Shown one piece after another: positions 10,239 through 20,529 of a stretch of 29,298 nucleotides of DNA. The notes below the pieces were generated by a model that searched no databases, was not told the DNA's origin, and saw only the letters and a list, made by a program, of their open reading frames with translations. This DNA is from Chara braunii (Eukaryota > Streptophyta > Charophyceae > Charales > Characeae), in contig BFEA01000229.1 of the NCBI GenBank assembly GCA_003427395.1, forward strand, positions 237,791 to 267,088, written 5' to 3'. The first letter of the stretch is position 1. Every line of letters begins with the position of its first letter. The translations under genes and the position numbers were made by a program.

Positions 10239-11150
10239 AAACCACCAGTACCTCGCCCAGCTATCAAGCCTGAGGCTCGGACTACCGGTAGCCCGAACAT
10301 TCCCGAGCCTCAGACTTTATTGCCGAGCCTCGGACAACCGGTAGTACATAACGGGGAAAAAAAAAAAAAAAAAAAAAAAAAAAAAANNNNNNNNNNNNNN
10401 NNNNNNNNNNNNNNNNNNNNNNNNNNNNNNNNNNNNNNNNNNNNNNNNNNNNNNNNNNNNNNNNNNNNNNNNNNNNNNNNNNNNNNNNNNNNNNNNNNNN
10501 NNNNNNNNNNNNNNNNNNNNNNNNNNNNNNNNNNNNNNNNNNNNNNNNNNNNNNNNNNNNNNNNNNNNNNNNNNNNNNNNNNNNNNNNNNNNNNNNNNNN
10601 NNNNNNNNNNNNNNNNNNNNNNNNNNNNNNNNNNNNNNNNNNNNNNNNNNNNNNNNNNNNNNNNNNNNNNNNNNNNNNNNNNNNNNNNNNNNNNNNNNNN
10701 NNNNNNNNNNNNNNNNNNNNNNNNNNNNNNNNNNNNNNNNNNNNNNNNNNNNNNNNNNNNNNNNNNNNNNNNNNNNNNNNNNNNNNNNNNNNNNNNNNNN
10801 NNNNNNNNNNNNNNNNNNNNNNNNNNNNNNNNNNNNNNNNNNNNNNNNNNNNNNNNNNNNNNNNNNNNNNNNNNNNNNNNNNNNNNNNNNNNNNNNNNNN
10901 NNNNNNNNNNNNNNNNNNNNNNNNNNNNNNNNNNNNNNNNNNNNNNNNNNNNNNNNNNNNNNNNNNNNNNNNNNNNNNNNNNNNNNNNNNNNNNNNNNNN
11001 NNNNNNNNNNNNNNNNNNNNNTCCTTTTTTTTTTTTTTTTTTTCACCCGTTTTTGGGGACTACAGGTGGCACGTCGGTGGGTGCCCCGCCCGACGCTGCG
11101 CGTTAACGGCCGCGTCAGCTTTTTCAAGCTGGGCGAGGTACTGGTGGTTT
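10239..11150. mobile_element. Terminal-inverted-repeat element, family M1 copy 2, interrupted by an assembly gap
   Basis: 10239-10262 and 11127-11150 are perfect 24-base inverted repeats, beginning AAACCACCAGTACCTCGCCC. The outer CCACCAGTAC matches the ends of the M1 copies at 7134-7655 and 13553-13733. Inside the left arm is a repeated GAGCCTCGGAC-AACCGGTAG type motif (10270-10345). A poly-A run leads into the gap and a poly-T run follows it, so the homopolymers probably belong to the inverted arms. The inner content is unknown, so it could be autonomous or not. Confidence 0.75.
10387..11021. other. Assembly gap (635 N)
   Basis: All bases are N. The gap is preceded by about 30 A and followed by about 20 T. 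Open frames that run through it are meaningless. Confidence 0.99.
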
Positions 11151-12051
11151 AATGTTATATGATTATATCTTACTATTTTGTACGACTTGTCGGTGGAAAG
11201 GAACCGTACAGAAGCTCTCAAAACAAAATGGAGGGGGGCGAAAAAAAAAGGTACAGCAGCCTCCCAGGATAGACTGGGGCCATGGGCCATAAGGGACATG
11301 ATTGAATTGACACAAAAGAAAAGAGGAAAAGAATCTTAGAGAAATTTCGAGCTCTTTGTCAGAAAACAGCAGCAAGGACAAGAAGAGAAGTACAAACAAC
11401 TTCTGGCTGAGGAACACCTGTTCTGGCTGGACGGGGAAAATAAATAAATGTGTAAATAAATCAAAACAGTCAACAAAACTGCAAAAAAGAATTGAAGAAC
11501 ATTGCAATGCCTTAGAAAATTGGGAAAGGTGGTGGCAGCTGTGCTAGAAGAAAATGGATGGCCATATAACATGGTCAAGTGGATGATCTATATAGAACCA
11601 CTAGGATGTCTAGGTGTGCTCTTTTTTTTTGTTGGGGGGGGGAGGGGGAGGTCCAGGTGCACTCTGATGACAGGGCTTGCAGAACTTTGCAGTGCGGCAA
11701 TGGCACTATTTGAAACTGTGAAGGCAAAGAAAACATGAAGGGGCGAAAAGAGCGGCCGCCAAACTCGAGAGGGCAATGGAAGTGCTGCGCTCCGCCATTG
11801 GTAATTTAAACTAATTTTTCATTCGTTTTCTTTCCCCGTCTGGCACTACGGCCGGCCCCTGTAGTAATGACACCGGGCCTCGACCACGGCGCACGGTGCT
11901 TTCGTCTCCCTTTTGGGTTTGGTGGCCGTTGCTTTTGCCAGTTCGTGTTGTTTTTGCCCTTTCGGACTTCTTTTGTGATACAAACGGACTTACATCTTAT
12001 TTTAAGTTATTTATTTATGTATTTACTTCGATTGAACTCTGCTGATTTGCA
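11151..12051 (+). other. Unassigned; coding-like stretches at 11340-11450 and 11495-11620
   Basis: Two stretches read like protein but match no family I recognise. One open frame contains KYKQLLAEEHLFWLDGENK and then stops (TAA near 11447). Another, in a different frame, contains VVAAVLEENGWPYNMVKWM (about 11525-11590). They may be exon remnants of the neighbouring gene or of a decayed element. G runs (11635-11655) and A/T runs also occur. Confidence 0.3.
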
Positions 12052-12349
12052 GCATCCTATTATTGCTTTTGCCCGTTCGTGTTCAGAGGCAATGACTTTT
12101 AATTGGTGGGGACCACCACCTGCTGGAAATAGGGTTCAGTTTCCCGTAAATAACGAACGAATGAGAAAACCAGGCGAAAGAGCATCGTTCTTCACAAAGC
12201 AGCCAGTCCTCCATCCCAAAGGTTCTCAACACACTTCCTCATTTGTCACAGAATGCAGCTTCTGCTGCCCTTCCGCTGAGGAGTCTCGTCTTCAGCTGCT
12301 TTTGGAACTGCCGAAATCTTGCAGCAGATGGTCTTTTTTAGAAAACTGA
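12052..12349 (+). other. Possible upstream exon (uncertain)
   Basis: Begins after a good acceptor-like sequence (pyrimidine-rich, CTGATTTGCAG) and stays open for 98 codons to the stop at 12347-12349. A second candidate acceptor (CCTTCCGCTGAG) precedes an alternative frame around 12283-12380 that reads ILQQMVFFRKLMDMNNLPG. Either could be a 5' exon of the GT29 gene at 12891, since it lies on the same strand about 0.5-0.8 kb upstream. I recognise no domain, cannot choose the frame and cannot place a donor, so this is a candidate only. Confidence 0.25.
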
Positions 12350-12737
12350 TGGACATGAACAACTTGCCCGGTCCAGTAATTCCTGATAACATGTGTCTGC
12401 CTGCATGTCAACAATCCCTTAGTACGAAAATGCACTTTTGCCTTGCTGTTTTATATGTTTTTTATTATTGTTTTTTTTTTGTTTTTTTTTTGCAGTTAGT
12501 TAGTATGGTCTCCACTCTATGAATTGGTGGCAAGTTTGATTAAAATGACCCGTTGGTTTTCTTATAAATGGCATGGCAAGTGGTCTGAAAATTAAGGTCT
12601 CCGTTAACCTTCTCTCTTAGTACGTTAGTTTATTTTGAATTTTCCTCGCCCTGATAGAAAAGGAAACGATAGTGCTAATGCCTAACATTCTGTCCGACAC
12701 TTCTTCTGACGGTGTTTTTTTTTGGTTTTTGTGTGTG

Positions 12738-12741
<4 letters not shown>

Positions 12742-12808
<67 letters not shown>
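12742..12808. repeat. (TG)n microsatellite
   Basis: About 33 TG units in what is probably the intron just upstream of the GT29 exon. Confidence 0.97.
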
Positions 12809-12811
<3 letters not shown>

Positions 12812-12890
12812 GAAATGCAACGTTTTCTTTTTGTTTCTTTGGCTCATGATTCCTCTTCTGGTTCTCTTGGGGATGGGTGATGCACAACAG

Positions 12891-13327
12891 AAGAGGATGT
12901 GTTTCCCCCGGGACACATATACAGGTCATGTGCAGTTGTTGGCAACAGCGGAATTCTATCACACTATGAGAATGGTTTGAAGATAGATGACCACGAGTTA
13001 GTGTTGAGGTTGAATGCTGCACGATCAAGCTCGTTTGAGAGGCAAGTGGGCACCAGGACCACGCACAGAATCACAGCAGAACAGAGTTTCGGGTTCCGAG
13101 AGTCGTGGCCGGAGCAGGTGCTTGTCTTCGTGACATCCACACAGCGGTATGCAGACTTCTTGTCCCAAAAGCTCCAGCATCCAGCGCTAAAATTGGCGGC
13201 CTTCCATCCCTTGTTTATGCAATACGTCACAAGCTGCTGGCCATGGTATTTTAGTCCCTCCACCGGCCTCTGGGGTGTCATGTTGGCATTACAACGATGT
13301 GCGAGTGTCGACCTTTATGGATTTCAA
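12891..13327 (+). CDS. Exon of a GT29 sialyltransferase-like glycosyltransferase (partial gene)
   Basis: The exon encodes the core of a GT29 domain. Sialylmotif L (about 12929-13072) starts CAVVGNSGIL and includes VLRLNAA and the GTRTTHRI block. Sialylmotif S (13256-13324) reads PSTGLWGVMLALQRC, then DLYGF. The cysteines of the two motifs are both present; in known family members they form a disulfide and the motifs bind the nucleotide-sugar donor. Members are Golgi type II membrane proteins. In plants a true sialyltransferase activity is unproven, and a role in adding Kdo-like sugars to pectin has been suggested. The exon probably starts after the AG at 12889-12890 and ends at a strong donor, CAA/GTAAGT (13328). 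No ATG belongs to it. Motif III and the VS motif, with the catalytic histidine, should lie in a later exon, which is not found in this window. No stop or frameshift is seen inside the exon. Confidence 0.85.
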
Positions 13328-13552
13328 GTAAGTATATAGTACAACGAAGTTGAATGAATGAATGACTTTTATCTAAGGATGTGGGGTTTAGGGTTTAGGG
13401 TTTGGGGTTGACCATGGCAAAGGGAGTAACCAGCCTGTCCAGCTTTTCTAAGACCAGAACTAGCCCCAATGCTGCCCACTGAGATGCGCGATGTGGGCCC
13501 AAGTGGATGATCTGCGCCTTGACGTGCCGATGGCCAGGTGCATTTTAGACCT
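13328..13552. other. Presumed GT29 intron sequence with plant-type telomere-like repeat
   Basis: Begins with the GTAAGT donor. Two perfect TTTAGGG units and one TTTGGGG variant lie at 13387-13407. Such short interstitial runs are common in plant introns and do not imply a telomere. Confidence 0.6.
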
Positions 13553-13733
13553 CAAGTACACGGGGCCCCAGCCTTGCAGTCCGAAACTTGTCGCCACAAG
13601 AAAACGAGCGACGCCGAAACGTCAAACGCTGGGCCCGACGTTGATAAATTCGATCGGCGGCCTCGTTTTCGTTTCCCGCCTCCAGAATTTGAGGTGTCAG
13701 ACCCCTGGCCCAGGTGCCCATGTACTGGTGGTT
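13553..13733. mobile_element. Short terminal-inverted-repeat element, family M1 copy 3
   Basis: The left end AAGTACACGG, followed by CCAGCCTTGCAG, matches M1 copy 1. The right end is CATGTACTGGTGGTTT, the inverse of the M1 terminus. About 180 bases, non-coding, so a deletion derivative of the family. It lies directly beside an M2 copy. Confidence 0.6.
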
Positions 13734-13741
13734 TAAACCAG

Positions 13742-13857
13742 CTACCTTCTTCCCTGGAATACAATGCACGCACGGTCATTATAGTTGTATTTAGACTGAA
13801 AGATAGACGAAATGCAGCTTTAATGACCATACGTTGTATTCGGGGGAAGGAATGTAG
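13742..13857. mobile_element. Inverted-repeat element, family M2 copy 3
   Basis: A nearly complete 116-base hairpin. The left arm is CTACCTTCTTCCCTGGAATA and onwards; the right arm in reverse complement is CTACATTCCTTCCCCCGAAT and onwards. Both continue through CGGTCATTATAG-TGTATTT / TGGTCATTAAAG-TGCATTT. It is non-coding. Confidence 0.75.
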
Positions 13858-14289
13858 TTTTGGCATTTCCTACATGAATGGCCCTTTTCTGTTCACCCTT
13901 TTTGGTTCTCTAACTTCTCTTCTGATGCGTGCACGGCGCACGCTCATCTGTTGCGCTTGGAGAAGGCGTCCCAAGAGCATCCAAGCATTGCACACCCATG
14001 TCAACATTTCCCCCCCCCCCCCCCCCCCGAAACAAAGGCCTCCATCGCCAATTTCCTCCTCTGAGAAAAAGCCCCTGGCTAATTCCCTCATCCTTACCAG
14101 GATCCATCCCAGCCTCCCTCAACTCCCTGCCTTGACCCCCCACTCCCTGCCTTGACCCCTACCCCCCAGGACTTGAAATGTGCATTTGTGTCATCCGTGG
14201 CCACATGTCCGCACAAACTTGTCTGGTCTTTGTTTTTTTATTCTTATTTTTTTTTGTGGGGGGGGGCGGGGTGGAGAAGGCGTTTGGAA
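13858..14289. other. No gene recognised; poly-C run 14010-14028
   Basis: Contains a 19-base C run, a poly-T/poly-G stretch near 14233-14275 and a small direct repeat (CTCCCTGCCTTGACCCC type) near 14125-14160. No protein family is seen. The left end of retroelement copy B lies somewhere near the end of this stretch. Confidence 0.5.
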
Positions 14290-16362
14290 AGCAGCAGAGA
14301 GGATGGAGGGTGAGTTGAAGACGGCAGAGACTTGGTGGGAAAGATCAGGGAAGAGACTGAAGTAGGTAAGAAACTTGATACGCTGACCCAAAGCATAGAG
14401 TCCCTACTGACCGCCCAGAGAGAACAATTGAGACACCTTCGCGGCCACGATATATTGCACTGGAGTCTGTACGGACTGGGTTCAAAGAATTTGCGCACTA
14501 TATGATGACCCATTTAGTTGGGGAGATCTATCGAGCAATAGGAAAGACGGAAAAGTTTTGTACAGGTGCCATAGAGGGTGCCAAGTTAGCGGCTCCCAAG
14601 GAGGAGTCCAGACCCCGCCGCGAAAGGGTCCAAGTCCGATTCCCGGAACCCTTCAGTGGGAAAAAGGGAGAAGACTTTGATAATTGGGAGGCCAACGTCA
14701 ATTCGTATATGTACTTACAGGTTGTGGCCCCTGAGGACCATGTCTTAGTAGCCTTCCAGGCCGTAAACCACAAGTACACTGCCCTGGCAAAAGAAATTCA
14801 TTGAAAACAACTCATTCTGAAAAGATCGGGGGCTGGGCCAGGGTCGGCGCACAAAAAAAAAAAAAGAAGAAACTGCGGCACGGAAACAAAAAAAAAAAGA
14901 AACTGCAAATTGAGGAACAACGTCGGGGAACCCTGTCGGGGAACCCTGAAGGAGGTGTGTTCACACTACAACACTCAGGAACGAATCTAGCCGCCCCTAT
15001 GGCTTGTGTTAGGTTTTTTTTTTTTTTTTTTTTTTCTTCTTCTGTTTTCTTTTCGGCCCCCTGCCAGCGAGGCAGGGAGCACTACACGGACTTCTGACAA
15101 CCTGTCAAAGAGGGCATATACTCAGATTCTGTATCTAACCGGTTTCACGTCCATATTGGGGCTCCTTTTTTTTTTTTTGCTTTTCTTTTCTGAAAGTAAC
15201 GTCCATGATGAACGCGGAGCTGTAAACGCCCTCACTGAGGGCATACTCTCACACTGGCCCTTGATTCTGTATCCAACTGCTTTCTCGCCATAGCATTGTT
15301 TTATTTCTTTTGGTTCTTTTTTCTTTTTCATGTTGTTCATTTGGGAGGAGTACGAGAAAAGAAAATACAACCGGACCTAGGCTCAGCAAAACTCGAAGCG
15401 CACAGATGAAGCAACCAGTTTTGCTAGATCTCTCGCAAGCACTGCACATTTCGAGAACGACATGGTCCAGTACTCCAGGGTCACTCATCTCTCTGACTTC
15501 CTGAAAGCCTTGAGAGAACGTTTTGCGGAGGCCACTAGTGGAATCAAGGCGTCAAACAGACCCCCAATGATCCATACGCGGCAGTGGAGTGTTCACACTC
15601 TCAAATCCGCTATGGATGAGCTCATTGTTGTGCCCTGCCACGGAGTGACCGATGCACAACTTGTCCAACTTTTCTACCGCGCGTTGCCTGAGCATGTGCA
15701 AGGGCACTTCTTCGCCAAGAAGCAGCAGCCAGGAATGGCCTATGATGTTCTTGGTAGGGAGGCTGTTGCATTCGCTGCCCAAGCTGCGCCAGTTACCACT
15801 TTCTGGCCCAAAGATCTTACAAAGGGCAAAAAGTGGAAGGGTCGCACCATCTCCGACCAGATCAAGGCCAAAGATAATCTGATACTCAGGATGGAGGAAG
15901 GTGGTGCCGAGGAAGTCCCCTACTCTGACATAGAATGAGGATTCGAAGAGGAAGAGGGAGACAATAGAGATAGAGGGAGTACCTATGCTGCTGTTGCGGC
16001 CCGAGGGAGGCCGCAAGGAGGAGGAAGGGGCCCTGGCAGGAATGGCCGAACCTCAGGTGGCCAAGGACAGGGCGGCCAGGGGTTTGGCAACAATAGGGAC
16101 CCGCCAAGCGGGAGGAAGGGGTCAAGGTCCCCCATCTAACCATCCGCGTTCAAGTCAGTCACCTCCCAAACAAGGAAGGTAGCACCCTGGGCAGCCCGAA
16201 GGGCGGCCATGGAAATCATTGGGAATTGGGCATAATGTGTGGCAGGATTGCATAGACAGGTACCAATGCGTGTTCTGCGGGAACCCTGGGAACATCATTA
16301 AGTTTTGTCCAAAATACAGGGATTGTGCTACTTTTGGGGCAGCAAAAGGCAACCGCCGGTAG
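14290..16362 (+). pseudogene. gag: Broken gag of copy B
   Basis: A coiled-coil-like start (LDTLTQSIESLLTAQREQL, about 14365-14430) is followed, after a frame change, by SVRTGFKEFAHYMMTH and then the 14502-14771 stretch with DNWEANVNSYMYLQVV. The reading is then interrupted by a 636-base insertion (14772-15407). It resumes with EATSFARSLA, VQYSRVTHLSDF and the 15462-15935 stretch (TTFWPKDLTKGKKWKGRTIS). TGA at 15936-15938 replaces the tryptophan seen in copy C. A Gly/Arg-rich tail follows with further frame changes. The zinc knuckle at 16267-16308 reads CVFCGNPGNIIKFC: the CCHC histidine is replaced by asparagine, so metal binding would be lost. The gag stop is TAG at 16360-16362. Confidence 0.85.
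14772..15407. mobile_element. 636-base insertion inside gag of copy B
   Basis: By comparison with copies A and C, gag residues ...AVNH (ending 14771) should be followed directly by EATSF (from 15408). The stretch between has no gag similarity, carries several A and T runs, and contains two copies of a block with GAGGGCATA and GATTCTGTATC (15110-15143 and 15236-15281). No transposase and no convincing target duplication were found, so the type is unknown; a non-autonomous element or filler DNA are both possible. Confidence 0.55.
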
Positions 16363-19300
16363 GGGTCGCAAATATCCCTACCCCAAGAGTATGTGGATCT
16401 GAGTGTGCGAGAAAGATAGATACTCCGAGTCTCACCCCACATATCTCCAAAGCAGAGGTTGCTGGCCAGCGTCTAGTAAGTTGTCCAAAGACTTTGTGTT
16501 AGAGTCTCTCTAGACGCTTCCCTCACAAGCTTAGCGGAAGAATTGAAGGAGAGGAGGCAAGCCTGGGCCAAGATGAAAAAGGAAGGAAAAGGGCAGCTAA
16601 TTCTCGCAGATTAAGAAATCTTTAGAGCTAGAGTAGGGGCCCTTATAGACAGTGGGGCCACCAGAAGTTACACTAGTCATAAAGCGCTGAAAAAGTTGAA
16701 GCTCAATCTTAAAGTTCAACGGTTGAAAGCCTGAAAGATTCTGTAATCAGTATCCTCACGGACAACAGCAGGATGCGTGTCAAGGAATACGTAGAGGGAG
16801 TCCAGGCATACTTTCGCCTAGAGAAGGAAGGGAAGGTAGAGAAAGTCCCCCATTCCTTGACTCTTCTCGTCGGAAGAGAATCTCCCGTTTGATGTAGTTT
16901 TGGGTACAAATCGGGGAGAGGCAGCAGGAGCTACTTTGCACCTTCGAGAGCACGAGTGCAGGCTCCCTAGTTTGTCAGGCGAAGTTAAGCAAGTTTGCCT
17001 GTACCATGAGTCTGGGATAGATAATCCCCTTGCACATTGCAGCCTCAACGCTCCTGCATTCGCTAAACTTGTGCGAAAGGAGCAACTCGAAGAGCAGGTG
17101 TTTGTTGCCTACGTTAGGCCAGTTACGGATACGCCAAAGGAGGAAGAGAAAGTCCATCCCACTATTGCCAGTCTGCTGGAAGAATACAAAGACTTCTCTG
17201 AGGCACCTTCTAGAGTACTACCGAGACCTATCCAGCATCATGTAGAGATCAAACCTGGCAGTAGAACGCCCAAGGGGGCAGTCAACAGAATGTCCCCTGA
17301 AGAGCTAGAGGAGCTTCGCAAGCAGTTGGACGAACTCCTAGAGAAAGGATGGATCAGGCCCAGTTCATCTCCTTTTGGTGCACCTGTTCTATTCGTCCCA
17401 AGGAAAGAGGGAGAGTTATGTATGTGCATAAGGTTATGAACGCAGTAACTATAAAGAACGCAGAACCGCTGCCCCGTATAAATTATCTTTTAGATCGGGT
17501 GCAGGGTTGCAAGTACTTCTCAAAGATAGATCTGAAGTCAGGATATCATTAGATAGAAGTGCACCCTGATGATCAGTACAAGACGGCGTTCCGGATGAGA
17601 TACGGGCAGTGCGAGTTCATATTGATGCCCTTTGGACTTACTAATGCGTCAGCCACACTTCATCATTGCATGAACGATTTGTTTAGGTCGTGGATAGATA
17701 GATTCTTAGTAGTCTACTTAGATGATGTCTTAGTATTCAGCAAGACCCTCGCGGAACATGAGGGTCATCCAAGGCAGATCTTGGAGAAGCTACGGGAAGC
17801 TAATTTCAAGATCATCACAAAGAAGTGCGAATGGGCTAAGACCGAAGTCCTTTACTTAGATCATGTGTTGGATGGAGATGGTATCCGACCTGCGGACAAT
17901 AAGATAGCATCTATTCGAGACTGGCCAACTCCCCGGACCCTGACAGAGTTGTGATCGTTCTTAGAATTGCGAACTACTATAGGAAGTTCGTTAGGAACTT
18001 TTCCACCATTGTTGCTCCCCTCCCCAGACTGCTAAAGAAAGAAGTTAGCTGGCAGTGGGACCGAGATTGTACCTCGGCCTTGAAGAAATTGAAGAAGGCC
18101 TTAATAGAGTACCCTGTCCTCAAAGTCGCCAACCCGTCGCTGCCATTTGTTGTCATTACAAACGCTAGTTCGTGTGGCATAAGAATTGTTTTACGGCAAG
18201 ACGACGACAATGGCTATAGGCCCGTAGAGTTCATGTCAGCCCGACTGCCCTCAAAAAAGGTAGCAACATCGAGGTACGAGAGGGAACTCTACGCTCTCAG
18301 GCAGGCCCTAGACCACTGGAAGCACTACCTGCTTGGGAGGCACTTCAAAGTGTACTCAGACCATGATACTTTGACGCCCAAGTTAACTAGATGGGCTGCA
18401 GAGATAGATCAGTTTGACTTCGAGCTAAAACCCATTAAAGGTAAGTATAGTGTGGTAGCCGATGCTCTGAGTAGAAGGGCAGATTACTTCGGCGCGATAG
18501 TACACTATCTAGAAATAGGGGCGAACCTGCAGCAAAGGATAAGAGATGTGTATGTTCAGGATCCGATTTACAGCGCACTTTTGAGACTAGTTAAAATAGC
18601 GAGCCACACTATCGAACCACGAACGGGCTACTGTTTGAGAAGACCAATGTAATTGACAGACTGTGTGTCCCCAATAACGAGGAGATCTGTAGCCTGATCT
18701 TAGGAAAATGCCATGATACAGAAGGGCACTTTGGGTGGCAAAAGACTCTGGCCAACCTTATGATGCCGTATACATGGCCCGACATGAAGGCGGACTGCAT
18801 AGAGTATGTATGCAGTTGCAAAGTCTGTCAGAGCAAGAAATCAACAACGCGAGCACCGCTAGGCCTTCTCAAACCCTTTCCTATTCCATCAGGACCCGGG
18901 GAGTTACTTTCCATCGACTTTATGGACACCGGAGTCAGGAGTAAACATGATAAAAGCCAAGTCATGTTCATAGTAGATCGATTTAGTAAGTACGCAGTCT
19001 TTGTATCCTTGCCTTCAGAGGCACGAACAAACTTGGTAATTAAAAAATTATTTGATTTCTTTGTAAGTGAACACGGTATACCGCTGTCCATAGTCAGCGA
19101 TAGAGACACGCGGTTTACTAGCCAGAACGACAGGATCTTATGAAGGTATACGACTCTAAGCTATTGATGTCGTCAGGCCGTCACCCAAAGACGAACGGTC
19201 AGACAGAGCAAATGAATAAGATCTTGCAGCAATTACTCATAATGTATATTAGACCAGATCAAGGGAACTGGGATGAGATGCTCCCAAAGGTAGCTAGAGC

Positions 19301-20011
19301 GTATAACAACAATGTGCACCTAGCTACTTGTCGAACTCCTAACGAGCTACACAAGTCCTTTAGACCACGCAGGCCGTTTGAGGGACTGAACAGGGATCAG
19401 ATTCAGAGGTTACCCCCCGGCTCAAAGGAGTTCGCCTTGCAACATGAGAAAGAGGTTGCTAGAGTTGTCGAGAACCTTAGGAAAGCCCAGCTCCGCATGA
19501 TTGAGCAAGCAAATAAGCATCGTCGACCTTCACAGTTTCAAGTAGGCGACCTAGTCTGGGTCAAGTGTAAGGAATTCGCACCTGAGGAGAACATCTCTCA
19601 GAAGCTCTTACCTGCATATAGAGGACCATGGCCTGTCCTAGAAGTTAAAGAAGGAGAGGACGGACCGCCATACACGATAGAGATACCACTGCACCTCCAT
19701 ACGTACCCACTCTTCCATGCGTCCAAGTTGTTGCCATGCCCCACCAGTGAGCAGTTTCCCTCGCGGAGATCTATGATTCCGCCAGACATGGACGGCGTAT
19801 GGTAGCATACGATATAGATCGAATAGTGGAAGAGGACGTATTCATAACCGGAGGTCGAGGTCGTCCCCAGAAACAGTATAAGGTCAGGCTTGCCTATCAA
19901 GAACCCGAGGACGACAGCTGGTTCACACGAACCGAGCTTTTAGATGCCGCTCCCGATATAGTACATGCCTACGAGAAGGTGAGGAAAGGTAAAGGTCTTG
20001 TCTTGGGTTAG
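16340..20011 (+). pseudogene. pol: Broken pol of copy B: protease, RT, RNase H, integrase, chromodomain-like tail
   Basis: The pol frame lies -1 relative to gag and overlaps gag's end. Protease: DSGATRSY near 16650-16675, active site intact, with a TAA shortly before. RT: FGAPVLF (about 17375); a small deletion removes the Asp-Tyr of CIDYR and shifts the frame near 17433; TAG at 17550-17552; catalytic YLDD intact at 17715-17726; TGA at 17952-17954 and another frameshift behind it. RNase H: the first catalytic Asp is Asn (TNAS, codon 18161-18163), and nine codons are missing after YSDHDTL (about 18368). Integrase: zinc-binding H-H-C-C present (about 18708-18835), both Asp motifs (SIDFMD, VSDRD) and the Glu (19206-19208) present, but a 1-base loss near 19130 shifts the frame. 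The chromodomain-like end (19799-20011) follows one more frameshift near 19795. Confidence 0.88.
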
Positions 20012-20513
20012 AGAGTTCTCGAAGGACCTCGAATTTAGGACGACGGGAGTGAAACGGTTTCACCCAGTTTACCCCACGGATGCAGACATTAGGACTCGAT
20101 CCTTAGACCTACCGCACACTCCTGTGCATTGACTCCGTGACCCTATGTGAGATTTGAACCCACACCCTCTTCCTAAGCCCTGTAGGTTAGTTAGTAGGGT
20201 CGTCAGTCTGTCGTTAGGTCTTGATCTACAGATCCCCATGTTAGCAGGTTAGTACGTTACCGTTAGGCTTAAGGGTCGTCAGTCTGTCGTTAGGTCTTGA
20301 TCTACAGATCCCCGTGTTAGCAGGTTAGTACGTTACCATTAGTCTTAGTTAGGGTCCTTCTGGAAGTCTCTACCTGGCTCTTTGTTGGTGCAAGAGTCAG
20401 TCTGTAGCTGGTCCTAGTTGTTAGCGAAGGGTTAGTATGTAGGTTCTAGAAGAGTCGTAGGTCAGGTCCACCGCGTCTGAGTGAGCAAGGTGACCAGTCC
20501 ACCTCGTCCAGTC
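20012..20513 (+). other. 3' untranslated region of copy B
   Basis: The first 60 bases (TCGAATTTAGGACGACGGGA region) closely match the same place in copy C, so they belong to the element. Further on it carries a tandem duplication and then loses similarity. No ORF. Confidence 0.7.
20196..20347. repeat. 76-base tandem duplication
   Basis: Copies at 20196-20271 and 20272-20347 differ at only a few positions (for example CCCCATG/CCCCGTG and ACCGTTAGG/ACCATTAGT). It lies between pol and the LTR of copy B and is absent at the matching place in copy C, so it arose after the lineages split. Confidence 0.9.
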
Positions 20514-20529
20514 AGCAAGTACCAGGGGG
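20514..20529 (+). other. PPT-like motif before the 3' LTR of copy B
   Basis: AGCAAGTACCAGGGGG directly before TGT (LTR start). The same motif, with GGGGG then TGT, borders the LTRs of copy C. Its place fits the plus-strand primer site of an LTR element, although only its last part is purine-rich. Confidence 0.5.

Noticed and set aside
10227-11162. Long open frames across the N gap on both strands
   Set aside because: They consist mostly of N and homopolymer; no coding information.
11752-11769. Adjacent NotI (GCGGCCGC) and XhoI (CTCGAG) sites resembling a cloning linker
   Set aside because: No vector sequence on either side; chance occurrence is sufficient.
13387-13407. Possible telomere or chromosome end
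   Set aside because: Only two TTTAGGG units plus a variant, inside a presumed intron; far too short.
20140-20165. tRNA T-arm-like sequence (GTGGGTTCAAATCTCAC on the minus strand); similar ones near 9010, 22558 and 28680
   Set aside because: No acceptor stem, anticodon arm or D-arm fits; not tRNA genes, at most B-box-like motifs.
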